Shown: positions 1 to 10,386, counted from the first letter of the stretch. The stretch is 64,000 nucleotides of DNA from CAMCHP01 sp036835325 (GCA_036835325.1 DAITMF010000006.1:18556-82555); one strand, 5' to 3'. Made by a program: numbers and translations. Notes: generated from the letters alone by a model not told the origin.

Positions 1-51
1 CTTGATTGATGCGTCATAGACATGATTCCCATTGGGAAAAACCTTACTAAT

Positions 52-3000
52 ATGCGCTGCTTACTATCATCCGTTCTTACGGTTTTTGTGATGCTTTGGG
101 CCAACAATGGCTTCGCTCAAATGGCAGCCAATGGTGCTGCAACCGCGCAACAAGCTGTGCAATTGATTTTGGGTGAGGGTGCTGAAGTGTTCAATGTCAC
201 GTCTACCGGTCAGCCCAATCAAGTAGGTACATTCACCTGCAACAATTGCAATTTGGGTTATACGAGTGGTATGATTTTGGCCACAGGAAACGTTATTGTT
301 GCCAACGGCCCCAACAACATGGGCTCGGCCTCAAGTCCGGGTGGTAACATGGGGGTTTCTGACCCCGATTTAGCTCAGTTGGTTACGGTTAATTTGAATG
401 ATGCTGCAAGTGTTACTTTTCAGTTTGTGGCCCAAAGTGACTCGGTAAGCTTCAACTACATCTTTGCGAGTGAAGAATACCCCGAGTATGCGAACAACAC
501 CTTTAATGACGTCTTCGGCTTCTTTTTGAGCGGGCCCGGCATCAGTGGGCCCTTTTCAAACAATGCCATCAACATTGCTCTAATTCCGGGTACAACATTG
601 CCTGTATCCATCAATAACGTTAACCAGATCAACAACAACCAGTACTACCAGGCGAATCCGAATGGCCCACTCGCGCATCAATTCGATGGGTACACCGTTT
701 CGCTTCAGGCAATGTATGATCAGCTGATTTGTGGTGAAACCTACACCATTAAACTGGCCATTGCCGATGGTTTTGATACGGGTTGGGACAGCGCCGTTTT
801 CATCGAGGCCAACAGCTTTACCTTGCCCACCATTGATGTTGATCTTGAAATAGGAGATATAGGATTAGACGGCAATACCCTGTACGAAGGGTGCGGTACG
901 GCCAATATCATCTTTACGCGAAATTCCAACCTGAATCAAGAAGAGTTTCTTGAAATAACCGTTACAGGTACAGCGATCAATGGCCTCGATTACACAGCAA
1001 TTCCGGAAACCATCACATTCGCACCCGGACAGTCAACTGTGATCATTCCTCTCACTGCCATCCTCGATGCCGAAGCTGAAGGCACAGAGAGCATTATAAT
1101 CACTTACGTAGCCGCAGGCATCTGTGCATCGTTCAATGAACCCCAAGAGCAAACGCTTGAGGTGTTCATCATTGATGTACCCCCTTTGCAGGTGAACCTT
1201 GACAACGCGTTTATCAACTGCAACGAGACCACCACACTGGTTCCCGAAGTATCGGGCGGTTATGGGGTATATCAAATAGCATGGACGGGTTTCGGAGTCG
1301 CCAACTCTATCGACGTTACCCCAAGTCAAACGACCGAGTACTTCTTTACAGTATCCGATACATGTTCACTAGACCCACTTAACAGCTCGGTTACAGTGAA
1401 TATTCCTGTATTGCCTCCGGTTGTGGGTATCGTTGAGAACCCTATAGGTATTGATTGCTTGACAGAACTTGCTGTAACTGCTGATGCTTCAGGAGGCAAT
1501 GGCATCTACAGCTTCCAGTGGTTTGACCCTTCAGGAAACCTTATAAGCGATGATGCCTACGTGGTGTACGAACCATCCGCCGAAGGCGAGCTTACCCTAA
1601 TCGTAACCGACGGTTGCGGTGAATCAGGCACTGCAGCCCAAGAATTCTTCTTCAATGATGTGCCCATCGAAGTGGAACTTCCCCAAAACCTTGCTGCGCT
1701 TTGCCTTGATGAAGTGCAAGTGACGACAAGCGTTCTCGGGGGAGGCATCGGTAACCTCACCCTCACATGGTTCATTGAAGGTGTGAATTCGGGCACCGGA
1801 AATAACCTCAGCTTCAACTTTGAAGCCGCAACCGTAGTAACCGTTCAGGTCAATGATGCCTGTGGAAACTTCGCTACAGCTGAAACCACAGTCGAGCTCA
1901 TTCCCAGCCCTATGCAAGTGGTGCTTCCGGCTAACCCCGTGGCTCAATGCGTCGAAGATTTTATCATTCAAGCGCAGAGCATTACCGGAGGTGTCGGCAA
2001 CTTCACCTACAATTGGTCAGTTGATGGCGCAGCCGCCGGGAATTCACCGAACTTGATTATCAACAACAATCAAGCCGTTCAGGTGTCGCTGACTGTTTTG
2101 GATGGATGTGGAAATTCAGCCTCCGATCAAGCAACAGTGAACATTGCACCTGTGCCAATCGTCGTTGATTTAGGTGAAGATTTTGTCGCTGCATGCCAGT
2201 CAAATGTTGAGGCTGATGCAGTTGTTACCGGTGGGGTAGGGCCTTTCAATTACAACTGGACCTTAAACGGGTTGGAGAACCCCCAGTCAGGAACCAATCT
2301 TCCCTTCGTTGCCATGGGGAACATTGCCGTTGAAGTTGAAGTCATCGACGTTTGCGGCAATGCCGCTTACGACATTTTGCAAGTGACCATTCCACCAACT
2401 CCGCCCATTGTGACAGTGTCGCCCGATACCTTGATCTGCCTTGGAGGAACAGCGCAATTGAGAGCCGATGTTGTCAATCCAATTGGTGCAATGAATTTCG
2501 TTTGGCTGCCCGGGAATTCAGCTTCGCCCCAAGTAAATGTGAGTCCTCAACAAACAACGGAGTATACCGTTTCGGTAACCGACATCTGCAACCGCACTAC
2601 ACAGCAAAGTGTATTGGTGATCGTAGAAGAAGTGCATGCAAACTTCGACTTCAGCTACACCAGCGATTGGGGTATTGAAACCTACAACACAAGTGCCCCG
2701 CGTGATTCTGAATTTTTATGGGATTTTGGGGATGGACAAACCTCAGCCGAGTTTGAACCTGTGCACTCCTTCTCTTCAAACGACCAACAAGTTGTCACAC
2801 TCTTTGCCATTAGCCCAAACGGTTGTGTGGATGAGAAAACCAGCATCTTTGAACCGTTGATGGATGTGTATGTCCCCTCGGCATTCACCCCGAATGGAGA
2901 CGGTATCAACGATGTATTCATGGCCAAAGGTCATGCAATACTCACGTTTGAGATGTGGATTTACAACCGATGGGGTGAGGTGGTGTTTTACACCAACGAT

Positions 3001-3138
3001 ATCAACCGTCCGTGGCTTGGTGAAGTTGATGGCGGCGACCATTTCGGACGAAACGACCTGTATACGTGGGTTGTGAAGGCTGTAGGCGTGCGCAACAACG
3101 CCTTCGAGCGCACAGGTACAGTGGTATTGATTCGCTAA
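52..3138 (+). CDS. T9SS type B surface protein with choice-of-anchor L domain
   Basis: Secreted protein of about 1028 residues. A signal peptide (MRCLLSSVLTVFVMLW, ending near GFAQ) supports the ATG at 52; an in-frame ATG at 22 adds ten polar residues. Roughly residues 30-260 match the choice-of-anchor L family, with the typical FNYIFASEEYPEY stretch. A Calx-beta-like segment follows, then at least five Ig/SprB-like modules marked by GG-x-G-x(3-4)-W (GGYGVYQIAW, GGNGIYSFQW, GGVGNFTYNW). A PKD-like module (FLWDFGDGQTS) precedes the C-terminal gliding-motility/CHU_C domain (YVPSAFTPNGDGINDVF to the end), the type B signal for T9SS export. Likely cell-surface or adhesin-like; the ligand cannot be inferred. 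No gene precedes it within the window. Confidence 0.9.
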   Translation: MRCLLSSVLTVFVMLWANNGFAQMAANGAATAQQAVQLILGEGAEVFNVTSTGQPNQVGTFTCNNCNLGYTSGMILATGNVIVANGPNNMGSASSPGGNMGVSDPDLAQLVTVNLNDAASVTFQFVAQSDSVSFNYIFASEEYPEYANNTFNDVFGFFLSGPGISGPFSNNAINIALIPGTTLPVSINNVNQINNNQYYQANPNGPLAHQFDGYTVSLQAMYDQLICGETYTIKLAIADGFDTGWDSAVFIEANSFTLPTIDVDLEIGDIGLDGNTLYEGCGTANIIFTRNSNLNQEEFLEITVTGTAINGLDYTAIPETITFAPGQSTVIIPLTAILDAEAEGTESIIITYVAAGICASFNEPQEQTLEVFIIDVPPLQVNLDNAFINCNETTTLVPEVSGGYGVYQIAWTGFGVANSIDVTPSQTTEYFFTVSDTCSLDPLNSSVTVNIPVLPPVVGIVENPIGIDCLTELAVTADASGGNGIYSFQWFDPSGNLISDDAYVVYEPSAEGELTLIVTDGCGESGTAAQEFFFNDVPIEVELPQNLAALCLDEVQVTTSVLGGGIGNLTLTWFIEGVNSGTGNNLSFNFEAATVVTVQVNDACGNFATAETTVELIPSPMQVVLPANPVAQCVEDFIIQAQSITGGVGNFTYNWSVDGAAAGNSPNLIINNNQAVQVSLTVLDGCGNSASDQATVNIAPVPIVVDLGEDFVAACQSNVEADAVVTGGVGPFNYNWTLNGLENPQSGTNLPFVAMGNIAVEVEVIDVCGNAAYDILQVTIPPTPPIVTVSPDTLICLGGTAQLRADVVNPIGAMNFVWLPGNSASPQVNVSPQQTTEYTVSVTDICNRTTQQSVLVIVEEVHANFDFSYTSDWGIETYNTSAPRDSEFLWDFGDGQTSAEFEPVHSFSSNDQQVVTLFAISPNGCVDEKTSIFEPLMDVYVPSAFTPNGDGINDVFMAKGHAILTFEMWIYNRWGEVVFYTNDINRPWLGEVDGGDHFGRNDLYTWVVKAVGVRNNAFERTGTVVLIR

Positions 3139-3214
3139 CTTGGAAGTGAAAGAATCAGGAAATTCTGGTTGTTTCTAGATACTGCTGTGAGCGTGAAATC
3201 CACAGTGCTTTCCA

Positions 3215-3222
3215 TACCTTTG
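3215..3222 (+). promoter_or_regulatory. -7 box TACCTTTG, 5 nt before the start at 3228
   Basis: Exact match to the Bacteroidota -7 consensus TAnnTTTG, with only five bases before the ATG. No clear TTG at the -33 spacing. Transcription would begin at or next to the start codon. Confidence 0.5.
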
Positions 3223-3227
3223 CCGCT

Positions 3228-4343
3228 ATGCAAGGAAAAATCGCTCTAATCGTTGGTGTGGCTGCAATGGCCTTTGGTGTTTCGTGCTCTACCGACGTTG
3301 ACGTAAATGGTCCGTACAGCTCACAGACCGTCGTTTACGGCATACTCGATCCAGCTTTAGATACGCAGTATGTGCGCATCAACAAGACGTGGTTAGGCGA
3401 TGGTAACAACTTCGATCATGCGCTCGTTCGTGATAGCTCTGAATATCCTACCGGTGCTTTCGAAGGCCGTGTTGATGTAATGAACGGTTTGAACGTGGTT
3501 TCTAGCTTCCAGCTCCAAGAGATAGAGCTAGACAACAAGTCTGACGATGGAATCTTCTTCGCGCCTGAACACAAAGCGTATTTCTTCCCAACACCGAACG
3601 GATTGGATGCCAACCGTGACTACCGTTTGGTGCTTGAGTTTCCTGACCGAACTGTAGAATCGGAAACCGACCTGGTCGGCGTTCCTGTTGGAGCCATTCA
3701 ATTCCCGCCGGCGGGGAATCAAACTTTTAATCTAAACTGGGCAAGCGTAAATTCGGCTGGGAACCCGACGTATTTCAATCAAACTTTCCGCTGGACTTCT
3801 GCACAGGGAGCACGGAGGTACGAAGCATCGCTTTTGGTGTACTTCACTGAGCTGCTCTACACTGATGCTTCGCACACAACGCTGGTTTCTGAAACACCGC
3901 GTGTGTTGGAGTGGAAGCTCGGAAACGTGATTACGAATCAAGTATTGGGCGGCGAGACCATCAACTTACCGGCATCAGGCGAAGCGTTTTACAACTTTCT
4001 GGCTTCGCGCCTTACGGTCGATAACCGAGTACGCCGTGAATTCGGTGTTTGGGACCCGGTGCTCCAGCATCCTAAATGCTTCGACTTCGTTTTGACCATC
4101 GCAAACGACGAGTTTAACACGTACTTAGACGTGAATCAACCGGTGACCACCATTGTGCAAGAACGGCCTGCATACACGAATGTCGTTAACGGTCTAGGTA
4201 TTTGGGCTTCGCGGGCCAACGACCGTGTGAACGGTGTAGGCATTACCGAAGGCGCTATGAAAGAGCTTGCTCAAGGCGAAATAACGAACGCATTGAATTT
4301 TTGCTCGTCAAATCCATTTAACGCGTTCTACTGCGGAGACTGA
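3228..4343 (+). CDS. Putative lipoprotein (DUF4249-like), function unknown
   Basis: A 371-residue protein with an N-terminal hydrophobic stretch (IALIVGVAAMAFGVSC) ending in a cysteine at a probable, slightly atypical lipobox, so probably an envelope lipoprotein. After the cysteine comes TDVDVNGPYSSQTVVYGILD, reminiscent of Bacteroidota DUF4249-type lipoproteins, whose role is unknown; this assignment is from memory of the family style and is weak. The start is well supported by the promoter-like box just upstream. It follows the T9SS protein at 52 by 89 nt, and the two may or may not be co-transcribed. Confidence 0.75.
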   Translation: MQGKIALIVGVAAMAFGVSCSTDVDVNGPYSSQTVVYGILDPALDTQYVRINKTWLGDGNNFDHALVRDSSEYPTGAFEGRVDVMNGLNVVSSFQLQEIELDNKSDDGIFFAPEHKAYFFPTPNGLDANRDYRLVLEFPDRTVESETDLVGVPVGAIQFPPAGNQTFNLNWASVNSAGNPTYFNQTFRWTSAQGARRYEASLLVYFTELLYTDASHTTLVSETPRVLEWKLGNVITNQVLGGETINLPASGEAFYNFLASRLTVDNRVRREFGVWDPVLQHPKCFDFVLTIANDEFNTYLDVNQPVTTIVQERPAYTNVVNGLGIWASRANDRVNGVGITEGAMKELAQGEITNALNFCSSNPFNAFYCGD

Positions 4344-4408
4344 GTTTATTCAGTTTAGATGGTGAATATCTATCCGAATCAGGTCAATTCCTACACATGT
4401 GCTGACGG

Positions 4409-4416
4409 TACTTTTG
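4409..4416 (+). promoter_or_regulatory. -7 box TACTTTTG, 4 nt before the start at 4421
   Basis: Exact TAnnTTTG match with four bases (tacc) before the ATG. A TTC at 4388-4390, about 18 nt upstream, is a weak candidate for the -33 TTG element. Confidence 0.5.
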
Positions 4417-4420
4417 TACC

Positions 4421-4855
4421 ATGGCGTATTACCGTGTCAACGATTTGGAAGACTTCAGCAGTGAAACGTCACAAGCACGTTTCAAACTTGTTGACGGTAT
4501 GCTGTCAGTTGATGTAAAACCCGATGCCATTGTTGATTCGACATTCGTAGAACGCATTGAACGCTTTCGAAAAGAAATGACCAAGGGCCTGGAACTGCCG
4601 GTGCTCATCTACATCCCCTCGAATTATCTAATTCTCGATAAGGAAGCTTTTGCAGCGTTTGGAAGTGAATCGGGAATGGATGGATGCCTTGCAAAGGCTG
4701 TGGTAATCGGTGCACCCCTTCGTGTGCTTTTGCTGAACTTCTCCCTTGGTTTTTACCGAGGGAAAAGGCCCTTCCGATTGTTCTCATCCAAAAGTGAAGC
4801 GAAGATGTGGCTCTTCAGCCATGTGAATGTTGATGAGCTTATGGCTGAACAATAA
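4421..4855 (+). CDS. Small STAS/SpoIIAA-like protein (DUF7793-like)
   Basis: A 144-residue cytoplasmic protein with no signal peptide. The C-terminal half has the pattern of Bacteroidota STAS/SEC14-like proteins: a KAVVIGAPLRVLLLNFSLGFYRG stretch, split here by a hydrophobic core, then a phenylalanine/serine-rich turn and a final MWLF helix. Family members are uncharacterised; a regulatory or anti-sigma-antagonist-like role would be inference from fold only. The start follows a TACTTTTG box by four bases. The 3' end overlaps the convergent gene at 4839 by 17 nt. Confidence 0.65.
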   Translation: MAYYRVNDLEDFSSETSQARFKLVDGMLSVDVKPDAIVDSTFVERIERFRKEMTKGLELPVLIYIPSNYLILDKEAFAAFGSESGMDGCLAKAVVIGAPLRVLLLNFSLGFYRGKRPFRLFSSKSEAKMWLFSHVNVDELMAEQ

Positions 4856-5876
4856 TTCGGCGCGATTCTGAAACTCCATTCGTTCGAACAACAACGAGGT
4901 AAGCGCCGGGAGCGAGGTCGTTGACAGCACAGTAACGTTCGTTGTTGAATGATTTGACCAGCCTACCTTCGAGTGAGAAAATATCGGTTTGGATGGCTGA
5001 ATCAACTCCATCCATCCAAAAACCATGTGAACAAATGGTAGGCCAAAGTTTCAATCCGGACAAGGCAGATGCTTCAGTCACGCCAATTGGGGTTTCGGCC
5101 TTGTACCTGGCAGTGGCCTGCCCAAAGGTCTCTGTGATTTCAAGTACGGGAATTCCTTCGCCTTCAGCCAGCCAAGTGTACACAGTCGATTCGCGGTTGA
5201 AGGTGAGGCCCTGACCGATGAAGTCAACATACAGCGAATCTTCGGTTTGCAACTGCACCCGTAACTTTAACGCATTGAAACTGCCTTCAGGTGTAATTAC
5301 TGTGCCATATCCATCAACCTCGTACGAACGGTTTTGCCGCTGACGGTACGTACCAACGGTAGGAATTTCAATGCCCCACTCGCTGTACGATTCATGGGTA
5401 TCACCGTACTCGACGGGGAGGGAGTACACTACGTCAATGGGGTTTGTTTGGGCTGGCAATGGAATGCCATTGACCGTACCACCATAACCCACAATGTTGT
5501 ATTGGGTAGGGGTATTTTTGTAAAAAAAGAAGAATTCATCGATGCTGACAACAGCAAGGTCAACTCCTTCACCTTCAATAGCGTGTGTCGCTTGGTAATT
5601 GGGGGTGAATGGTGAATTAAAGAAGAACTGGTATCCGAACGGAGCACCGCTTACACTGACGTAGTCAATAGTGCCAGGATTTAGCGGTGTCAAGTCTGAG
5701 AAATCCCATACCTGGTTTGCACCGGCTTGTTCGTAGATGTCTGAGTCAGCACCAAAAGCATCCACAACGTTGAACGCCCCTGGGCCTGAAACAAGGTCAT
5801 TGCTGTTGATGACCGGTTGGGCAAACGCTATGGCTGACCATACGATGAGCGCTGTGGTAGTAATGGAGTTCTGCAT
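4839..5876 (-). CDS. T9SS type A sorting-domain protein, function unknown
   Basis: Secreted protein of about 345 residues. The ATG at 5876 gives a clean signal peptide (MQNSITTTALIVWSAIAFAQ); a TTG seven codons upstream is less likely. The body (NQVWDFSDLTPLNPGTIDYV) is typical of uncharacterised Bacteroidota secreted proteins. The last 70 or so residues form a type A sorting domain: LKLWPTICSHGFW, IFSLEGRLVKSF, LAPGAYLVVV, ending in RRIIVQP. Its stop overlaps the convergent gene at 4421 by 17 nt. Confidence 0.82.
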   Translation of the reverse strand: MQNSITTTALIVWSAIAFAQPVINSNDLVSGPGAFNVVDAFGADSDIYEQAGANQVWDFSDLTPLNPGTIDYVSVSGAPFGYQFFFNSPFTPNYQATHAIEGEGVDLAVVSIDEFFFFYKNTPTQYNIVGYGGTVNGIPLPAQTNPIDVVYSLPVEYGDTHESYSEWGIEIPTVGTYRQRQNRSYEVDGYGTVITPEGSFNALKLRVQLQTEDSLYVDFIGQGLTFNRESTVYTWLAEGEGIPVLEITETFGQATARYKAETPIGVTEASALSGLKLWPTICSHGFWMDGVDSAIQTDIFSLEGRLVKSFNNERYCAVNDLAPGAYLVVVRTNGVSESRRIIVQP

Positions 5877-5925
5877 TGAAGACGCTTTGGTAGTCAAATA
5901 TCGACCAATTCTTCGTCATTTGAAA

Positions 5926-8900
5926 CTATGGGTTTTCATCGAGTTTGAAAAGCTCGTACAGCGAATTGAACTCTTCCTGGTACACGATACCCATGCCTTG
6001 AGTGTAGTTGTTTTGACGGTTCCTTACAAGGTCAAATTCGTTGCTTTGGTTGTAAACGATCAATCGAATTTTACCCTTGGGAGTGACTTTGTATTCAATT
6101 CGGATGTCACCAATGAGGTTGCTTGAGTTTTCGGTTCCTGCAGCAGTAGGGGCCTGTTGCACGCCAAAGTTACCGCTGAGCAACAAACGGTCATTGAAAA
6201 GCTGTGTACTAAGTGCAATGGCGAGTTCATCGTTGCTGATTTGGTCTCCGGGTGAATAATTCACACCAATGTCAAAATCGTCGCTGATTTGAGAGAGCCA
6301 GTTGCTTAGTTGCGATGTTATCAGCTCGGTTGAATTCTCGGCCAACCCCAAGCTGCTGTTTGTTTTGGCGATGTCAGGCGGCGAAATAAAGCGCCGCAGT
6401 ACAAGCAACGAAAACGCTTGTCGGTTAACTTCCTGCTCGTTGTTAAGTGTCCCGGCCAAACGAGCTCGGGTGAGGTCGTCAGAAGTAGGCAAGGAGATGT
6501 CAAATCCAATCAGCGGACTCATCAATTTACCGGTAAGCAGCATGTTCAAGTGAACCGGAATGCGCTGACGGAGTTGCTCAGATTCTTCGGGGAAGAGGTC
6601 GTACAACGAGGTGTTGACCTTGTAAATCGCATCCAAGTTGATGTCGGCTGCAAGTGGATCTCCGAACCAAGTGATGGTGCCTCCCGGCTTAACTTCAAAT
6701 TCTTTGTTAATGAGGTTTTTAAGAGTGAACAGGTAACGGCCTTGGTCAACTTCAACCGTACCGTACATGTTGAACGTATTGAGGTTGTTAATTACCATTC
6801 GGATAGCTCCGCTTCCGCGCCCGCTAATTTCGTCGCCAACCACTTCGTCAAAAATGATTCTGAATTGTGCGTCGGGTGTAATGTCGAGTTCGAAATTCAT
6901 CCGAATGCCCGAGAGGTCAATCTCTTTTTCATCGGAGGCTGGTGCATCCGCATCCACAAACGAAATAAAGTCTTCAAAGGTCACATCTTCAGCTCCGTCA
7001 AGGGGGAGCGCGATGCTTGTTCCTCGTTCACTCTTGGCAGTTACATCGATGACCAAGTCGTCAAGAGTTCCGCCGACATTGACGAATCCACTGGCGTAGG
7101 CCTTTCCGAAGTACAAACTGTTCATCTCTGCAGTGGTGTTCATCAGCAGAAAGGGAGTTTTTTCAATGTCAAGGAAGAGGTCGAAGTTCCAATCATCGAA
7201 TTGGTCATGGATAACGGCCCCCACGGCAAACCCCGAGTTTCCGTCTTCATCGGCAATGTTAAAATCGAATGAGAACATGTCTTCACCAACGTCAACCACA
7301 TCGTCAATGAAGTACGTGGTATTTAAATAGTCAATGCGCACACTTGCCTTGTTCAGCTTGACTTGGCCGTTCATGATCGGGTTTGAAGGCTTTCCGGTAA
7401 CTTCAATTCGTCCGTCAGCGGTGCCGGCGATTTCAGCATACGACTCGTCGAGAAATGCGTTGGCCAAATTGAGCGGCAAGTCTTTGAGTCCGATAGTGAG
7501 GTCAAGCGGTGATTCGTCGTCACTCGGAGTGTAGAAGCCTGAGAAGGTGAGTTGCCTCAGCTTTTGGCGGTCTATGTCGCCTGCCAGAAGCAAGCGTTTT
7601 AGAATGGGGTCCCAACTGCTTTCGGTACAAATATCGCCAATCAAGTAACCGTTAACAGTGTAGTCTAAAGCGAGTACATCACACGTAATGAGACTGGCAT
7701 TGTATACGTCACGAATTTCAAAGTCACCGGTTAGCATACCGTATTGCTCAATGCCTTGATTTTCGAGCAGCGCATTGAAGTTGCTAAGCTGAAAACCTTG
7801 CAAGTCAACACGCAATCGCTCTTCAGGCAGCTCACTTACTGCGCCGTCTATTTTTACGAACTCGTTTCCTTTCGACAAGAAAAACCCATCAACGGCAATT
7901 CGGGTGCTGTCAACGTCAATGTTGGCCTGATTCTGTATGCTCCAGCGTTCATCATTGAAGTACACATTGAAACCGTTCAATGCATTGCTCACATTTCGAT
8001 TTCCCCGGATGTTCGATACCAAGGCGAGATCGCCTCTAAGCACATCTGAGTTACGCCCCCAACTGAGGTTGGTGTACACGGTGTCGCGTTCGTTGTACGC
8101 GTCAACGACAAGTACAGGCACAACAATTCCGCTTCCAAAATTGGCTTGGGCTGCTTGAAGTGTTACGTAGAGCGATTGGTCAGGATGGCTAACATCAAGC
8201 AACAGCGTGTCGAGAGAGTAGCCTTCGTATGCGATACGGTCGGTGGTAAAGGTGGTCTTGAAGTCACCTGTGGCATCGTCCATCAACAAAGCAAGTCTTG
8301 ATTTTGGTGCAAGAAACAACTCGGGCAGAAAAACTTCAGATACAGCTTCGAAATTGTGCACATTGATTTCGAGGTAGAAGTCTTCACGTCCGCGCTTTTC
8401 CTTCGCCGGTGGCTCTATGTGAGGAACAATATCAGCAATGATGTGCCGAACACCGCTTTCGAGCCCGGCAAAATCGAACTTTCCTTCAAGTCTGCCCGAT
8501 GCGATATCAGAGTCGAGCACGAAGCGTTTACCAACGGTTGTGCTCTGCTCCATGATCAATTCGAGGTGTTCAATCGGATACTCTGCGTTTGAGGTGCAAA
8601 ACCTTACACTGTCACCGATGATTCGTCCATTTACCTCGTTGAAAGTCAATCCGGTAGCTTCAATACGAAAGTCGCCCGACACACTGGTGTAATCGCGCAA
8701 ATCAACCAAATTGAGGGCAATCGGGTTGAGGTGGGTGATGGATGTCATGAAATCGAAGCGAGGAACGTCTTTCGTAAAGTCGATCAGTCCGTTGAAATCG
8801 AGATCGATGTTGTCGTCGGAGATAGAAAGCACGCCGTTGAAAAAGTCTCGTTTGAATTCGCCGGTGGTTTCAATATCGCGGTAGGTGTAACCCCTTGCAG

Positions 8901-10305
8901 TCAACGAAGCAATGTAGCCTTCAATCGATGCATCGAGATCAGTACGGGTGAGTCCTGTACCTTGTAGCCGAAGGGTAGAGGTAAGCCGACCCAATTCAGG
9001 TGTTTTGTAAAACTTGCCGAGGTCGAAGCCTAAGGTTTGGAGCTCTCCGCTATAAGCATAGTCATTCGGGAGCTCTTGAAGTTTAATGTCGGTGTTGATT
9101 GTGCCAATGGCAGTTGTCAGGGTTCCGAATGCCACAAAGTCATTGAAGAAGCCGGTAAACTTGCCGTTGAATCCAATCTCACCAAGCGTTGCCAAATTCG
9201 CCGGCGTTTTAAGCGTCTTTAATGATTCAAAAGGAGGGATTGGAATACCATCCAGCTCGCGCTTTACGGTAGTGAACTTGTTGATGGTTAAATCAATGAA
9301 GGTGCGGTCAATGTCGGGTAAACCGGTGAGGTCAATCCGGCCATACAAACGCGTAGCTTCTTCATACCCCAATGCCAGATCACGCACTTTTAGGTTCGCT
9401 ACCGGACCGCGAAACCGTCCGGCCACGGCAACTTGCCTATTGATGTACCGCAATTCAGGAGCAAACAAAGCGAGATCAGCAAAATCGACGTGCGAATCTT
9501 CCAACACGCCCCGCATGGTCACTTTTTCAGTAAAAGCACTGAAGTCGCGCCATTCTTCAAACGTGAATTGCAAGTCACCTTTTAGCAGAGTGCCCGGAGT
9601 TTGAAGCAGGTAGCGATCAAGCTGGAGTGTATCACTTCGCATTTTGAAGGCGCCATTCAGTTCTTGAAGGACAAATCCGCACGATTCACGGAAACGGAGT
9701 TCTTCAATCATTGCATCAATGTCGCCGTCAACAACCTTTACCGACGAAATGTCTGCGAAAAAATCGCGCACTTCAATGTGGTCAAAGTCGGCATCCGATT
9801 CCCAATCGGGAACACTGCGGTCGCTGTAAATGAACCGCCCATTTCGAATTCGAACGTCGTCACCTGTAATGATCACCGGTTGCGATGAGCTCAAGGTGTC
9901 AGTGCTTTCTGGAATATTGGCGAGCAGCCGGTCAAGATTGGTAAGCGAATCGCCCTCAAAGAAGGTGATTTGAAAAAAGGGTTCCAGCAACTCTACACGA
10001 CCGATGTGAAAACGGTTGTTGTCAAGGTCAGCATCAAGTGCTCTCAGAAAAACGCCTTCAGAATAGAGGAGGGTGTCAGCGCGGTCGTCAATAACGCGAA
10101 CGTCGTACAAGAGCATTTCGAGGGGGTACCTCACATCGACGCGACCAATTTGCACATCGAACCCGGTAGCTTCAGAAATGCGTTTGGTCAACATCCCAAC
10201 CAAGGCCGTTTGCACCGGAGGCAATTGCACAAGAACCCACAGGCTGATAATAACAACCAGCAGAATCAGTACAAAACGAGTGAGAATCCGGAGCCCTTTC
10301 CGCAT
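5926..10305 (-). CDS. TamB-family translocation and assembly module protein
   Basis: About 1459 residues starting at ATG 10305; an upstream GTG at 10365 would place 20 polar residues before the signal anchor and leave the promoter-like box inside the gene. Residues about 8-27 form one hydrophobic anchor (LTRFVLILLVVIISLWVLV). The middle is long repetitive beta structure of the AsmA/TamB type, built to form a hydrophobic groove spanning the periplasm. The C-terminal TamB domain shows GTVEVDQGRYLFTLKNL, GGTITWFGDPLAADINLDA and VNYSPGDQISNDELAIA. Known role of the family: outer-membrane protein assembly and lipid transport between membranes. No TamA/BamA partner lies next to it. It is divergent from tsaD. 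Confidence 0.92.
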   Translation of the reverse strand: MRKGLRILTRFVLILLVVIISLWVLVQLPPVQTALVGMLTKRISEATGFDVQIGRVDVRYPLEMLLYDVRVIDDRADTLLYSEGVFLRALDADLDNNRFHIGRVELLEPFFQITFFEGDSLTNLDRLLANIPESTDTLSSSQPVIITGDDVRIRNGRFIYSDRSVPDWESDADFDHIEVRDFFADISSVKVVDGDIDAMIEELRFRESCGFVLQELNGAFKMRSDTLQLDRYLLQTPGTLLKGDLQFTFEEWRDFSAFTEKVTMRGVLEDSHVDFADLALFAPELRYINRQVAVAGRFRGPVANLKVRDLALGYEEATRLYGRIDLTGLPDIDRTFIDLTINKFTTVKRELDGIPIPPFESLKTLKTPANLATLGEIGFNGKFTGFFNDFVAFGTLTTAIGTINTDIKLQELPNDYAYSGELQTLGFDLGKFYKTPELGRLTSTLRLQGTGLTRTDLDASIEGYIASLTARGYTYRDIETTGEFKRDFFNGVLSISDDNIDLDFNGLIDFTKDVPRFDFMTSITHLNPIALNLVDLRDYTSVSGDFRIEATGLTFNEVNGRIIGDSVRFCTSNAEYPIEHLELIMEQSTTVGKRFVLDSDIASGRLEGKFDFAGLESGVRHIIADIVPHIEPPAKEKRGREDFYLEINVHNFEAVSEVFLPELFLAPKSRLALLMDDATGDFKTTFTTDRIAYEGYSLDTLLLDVSHPDQSLYVTLQAAQANFGSGIVVPVLVVDAYNERDTVYTNLSWGRNSDVLRGDLALVSNIRGNRNVSNALNGFNVYFNDERWSIQNQANIDVDSTRIAVDGFFLSKGNEFVKIDGAVSELPEERLRVDLQGFQLSNFNALLENQGIEQYGMLTGDFEIRDVYNASLITCDVLALDYTVNGYLIGDICTESSWDPILKRLLLAGDIDRQKLRQLTFSGFYTPSDDESPLDLTIGLKDLPLNLANAFLDESYAEIAGTADGRIEVTGKPSNPIMNGQVKLNKASVRIDYLNTTYFIDDVVDVGEDMFSFDFNIADEDGNSGFAVGAVIHDQFDDWNFDLFLDIEKTPFLLMNTTAEMNSLYFGKAYASGFVNVGGTLDDLVIDVTAKSERGTSIALPLDGAEDVTFEDFISFVDADAPASDEKEIDLSGIRMNFELDITPDAQFRIIFDEVVGDEISGRGSGAIRMVINNLNTFNMYGTVEVDQGRYLFTLKNLINKEFEVKPGGTITWFGDPLAADINLDAIYKVNTSLYDLFPEESEQLRQRIPVHLNMLLTGKLMSPLIGFDISLPTSDDLTRARLAGTLNNEQEVNRQAFSLLVLRRFISPPDIAKTNSSLGLAENSTELITSQLSNWLSQISDDFDIGVNYSPGDQISNDELAIALSTQLFNDRLLLSGNFGVQQAPTAAGTENSSNLIGDIRIEYKVTPKGKIRLIVYNQSNEFDLVRNRQNNYTQGMGIVYQEEFNSLYELFKLDENP

Positions 10306-10311
10306 ACGCAG

Positions 10312-10319
10312 CGAAGATA
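10312..10319 (-). promoter_or_regulatory. -7-like box TATCTTCG, 6 nt before TamB start
   Basis: Read on the minus strand, TATCTTCG differs from TAnnTTTG at one base and lies six bases before the ATG at 10305. It supports that start over the upstream GTG. Confidence 0.35.
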
Positions 10320-10386
10320 CACGCTCCCAACGGAGCGTCGTTGCTAAAACAACGTAATTTAGCACCGCAAACGCTGTACCAATTCC

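Noticed and set aside
3139..3175. Weak hairpin AATCAG/CTGGTT after the first gene
   Set aside because: A 6-bp stem with a G-T pair and no T-run; too weak to call a terminator.
6418..7272. 284-codon plus-strand frame inside the TamB gene
   Set aside because: Antisense to a well-supported coding sequence; composition is that of a shadow frame with no domain.
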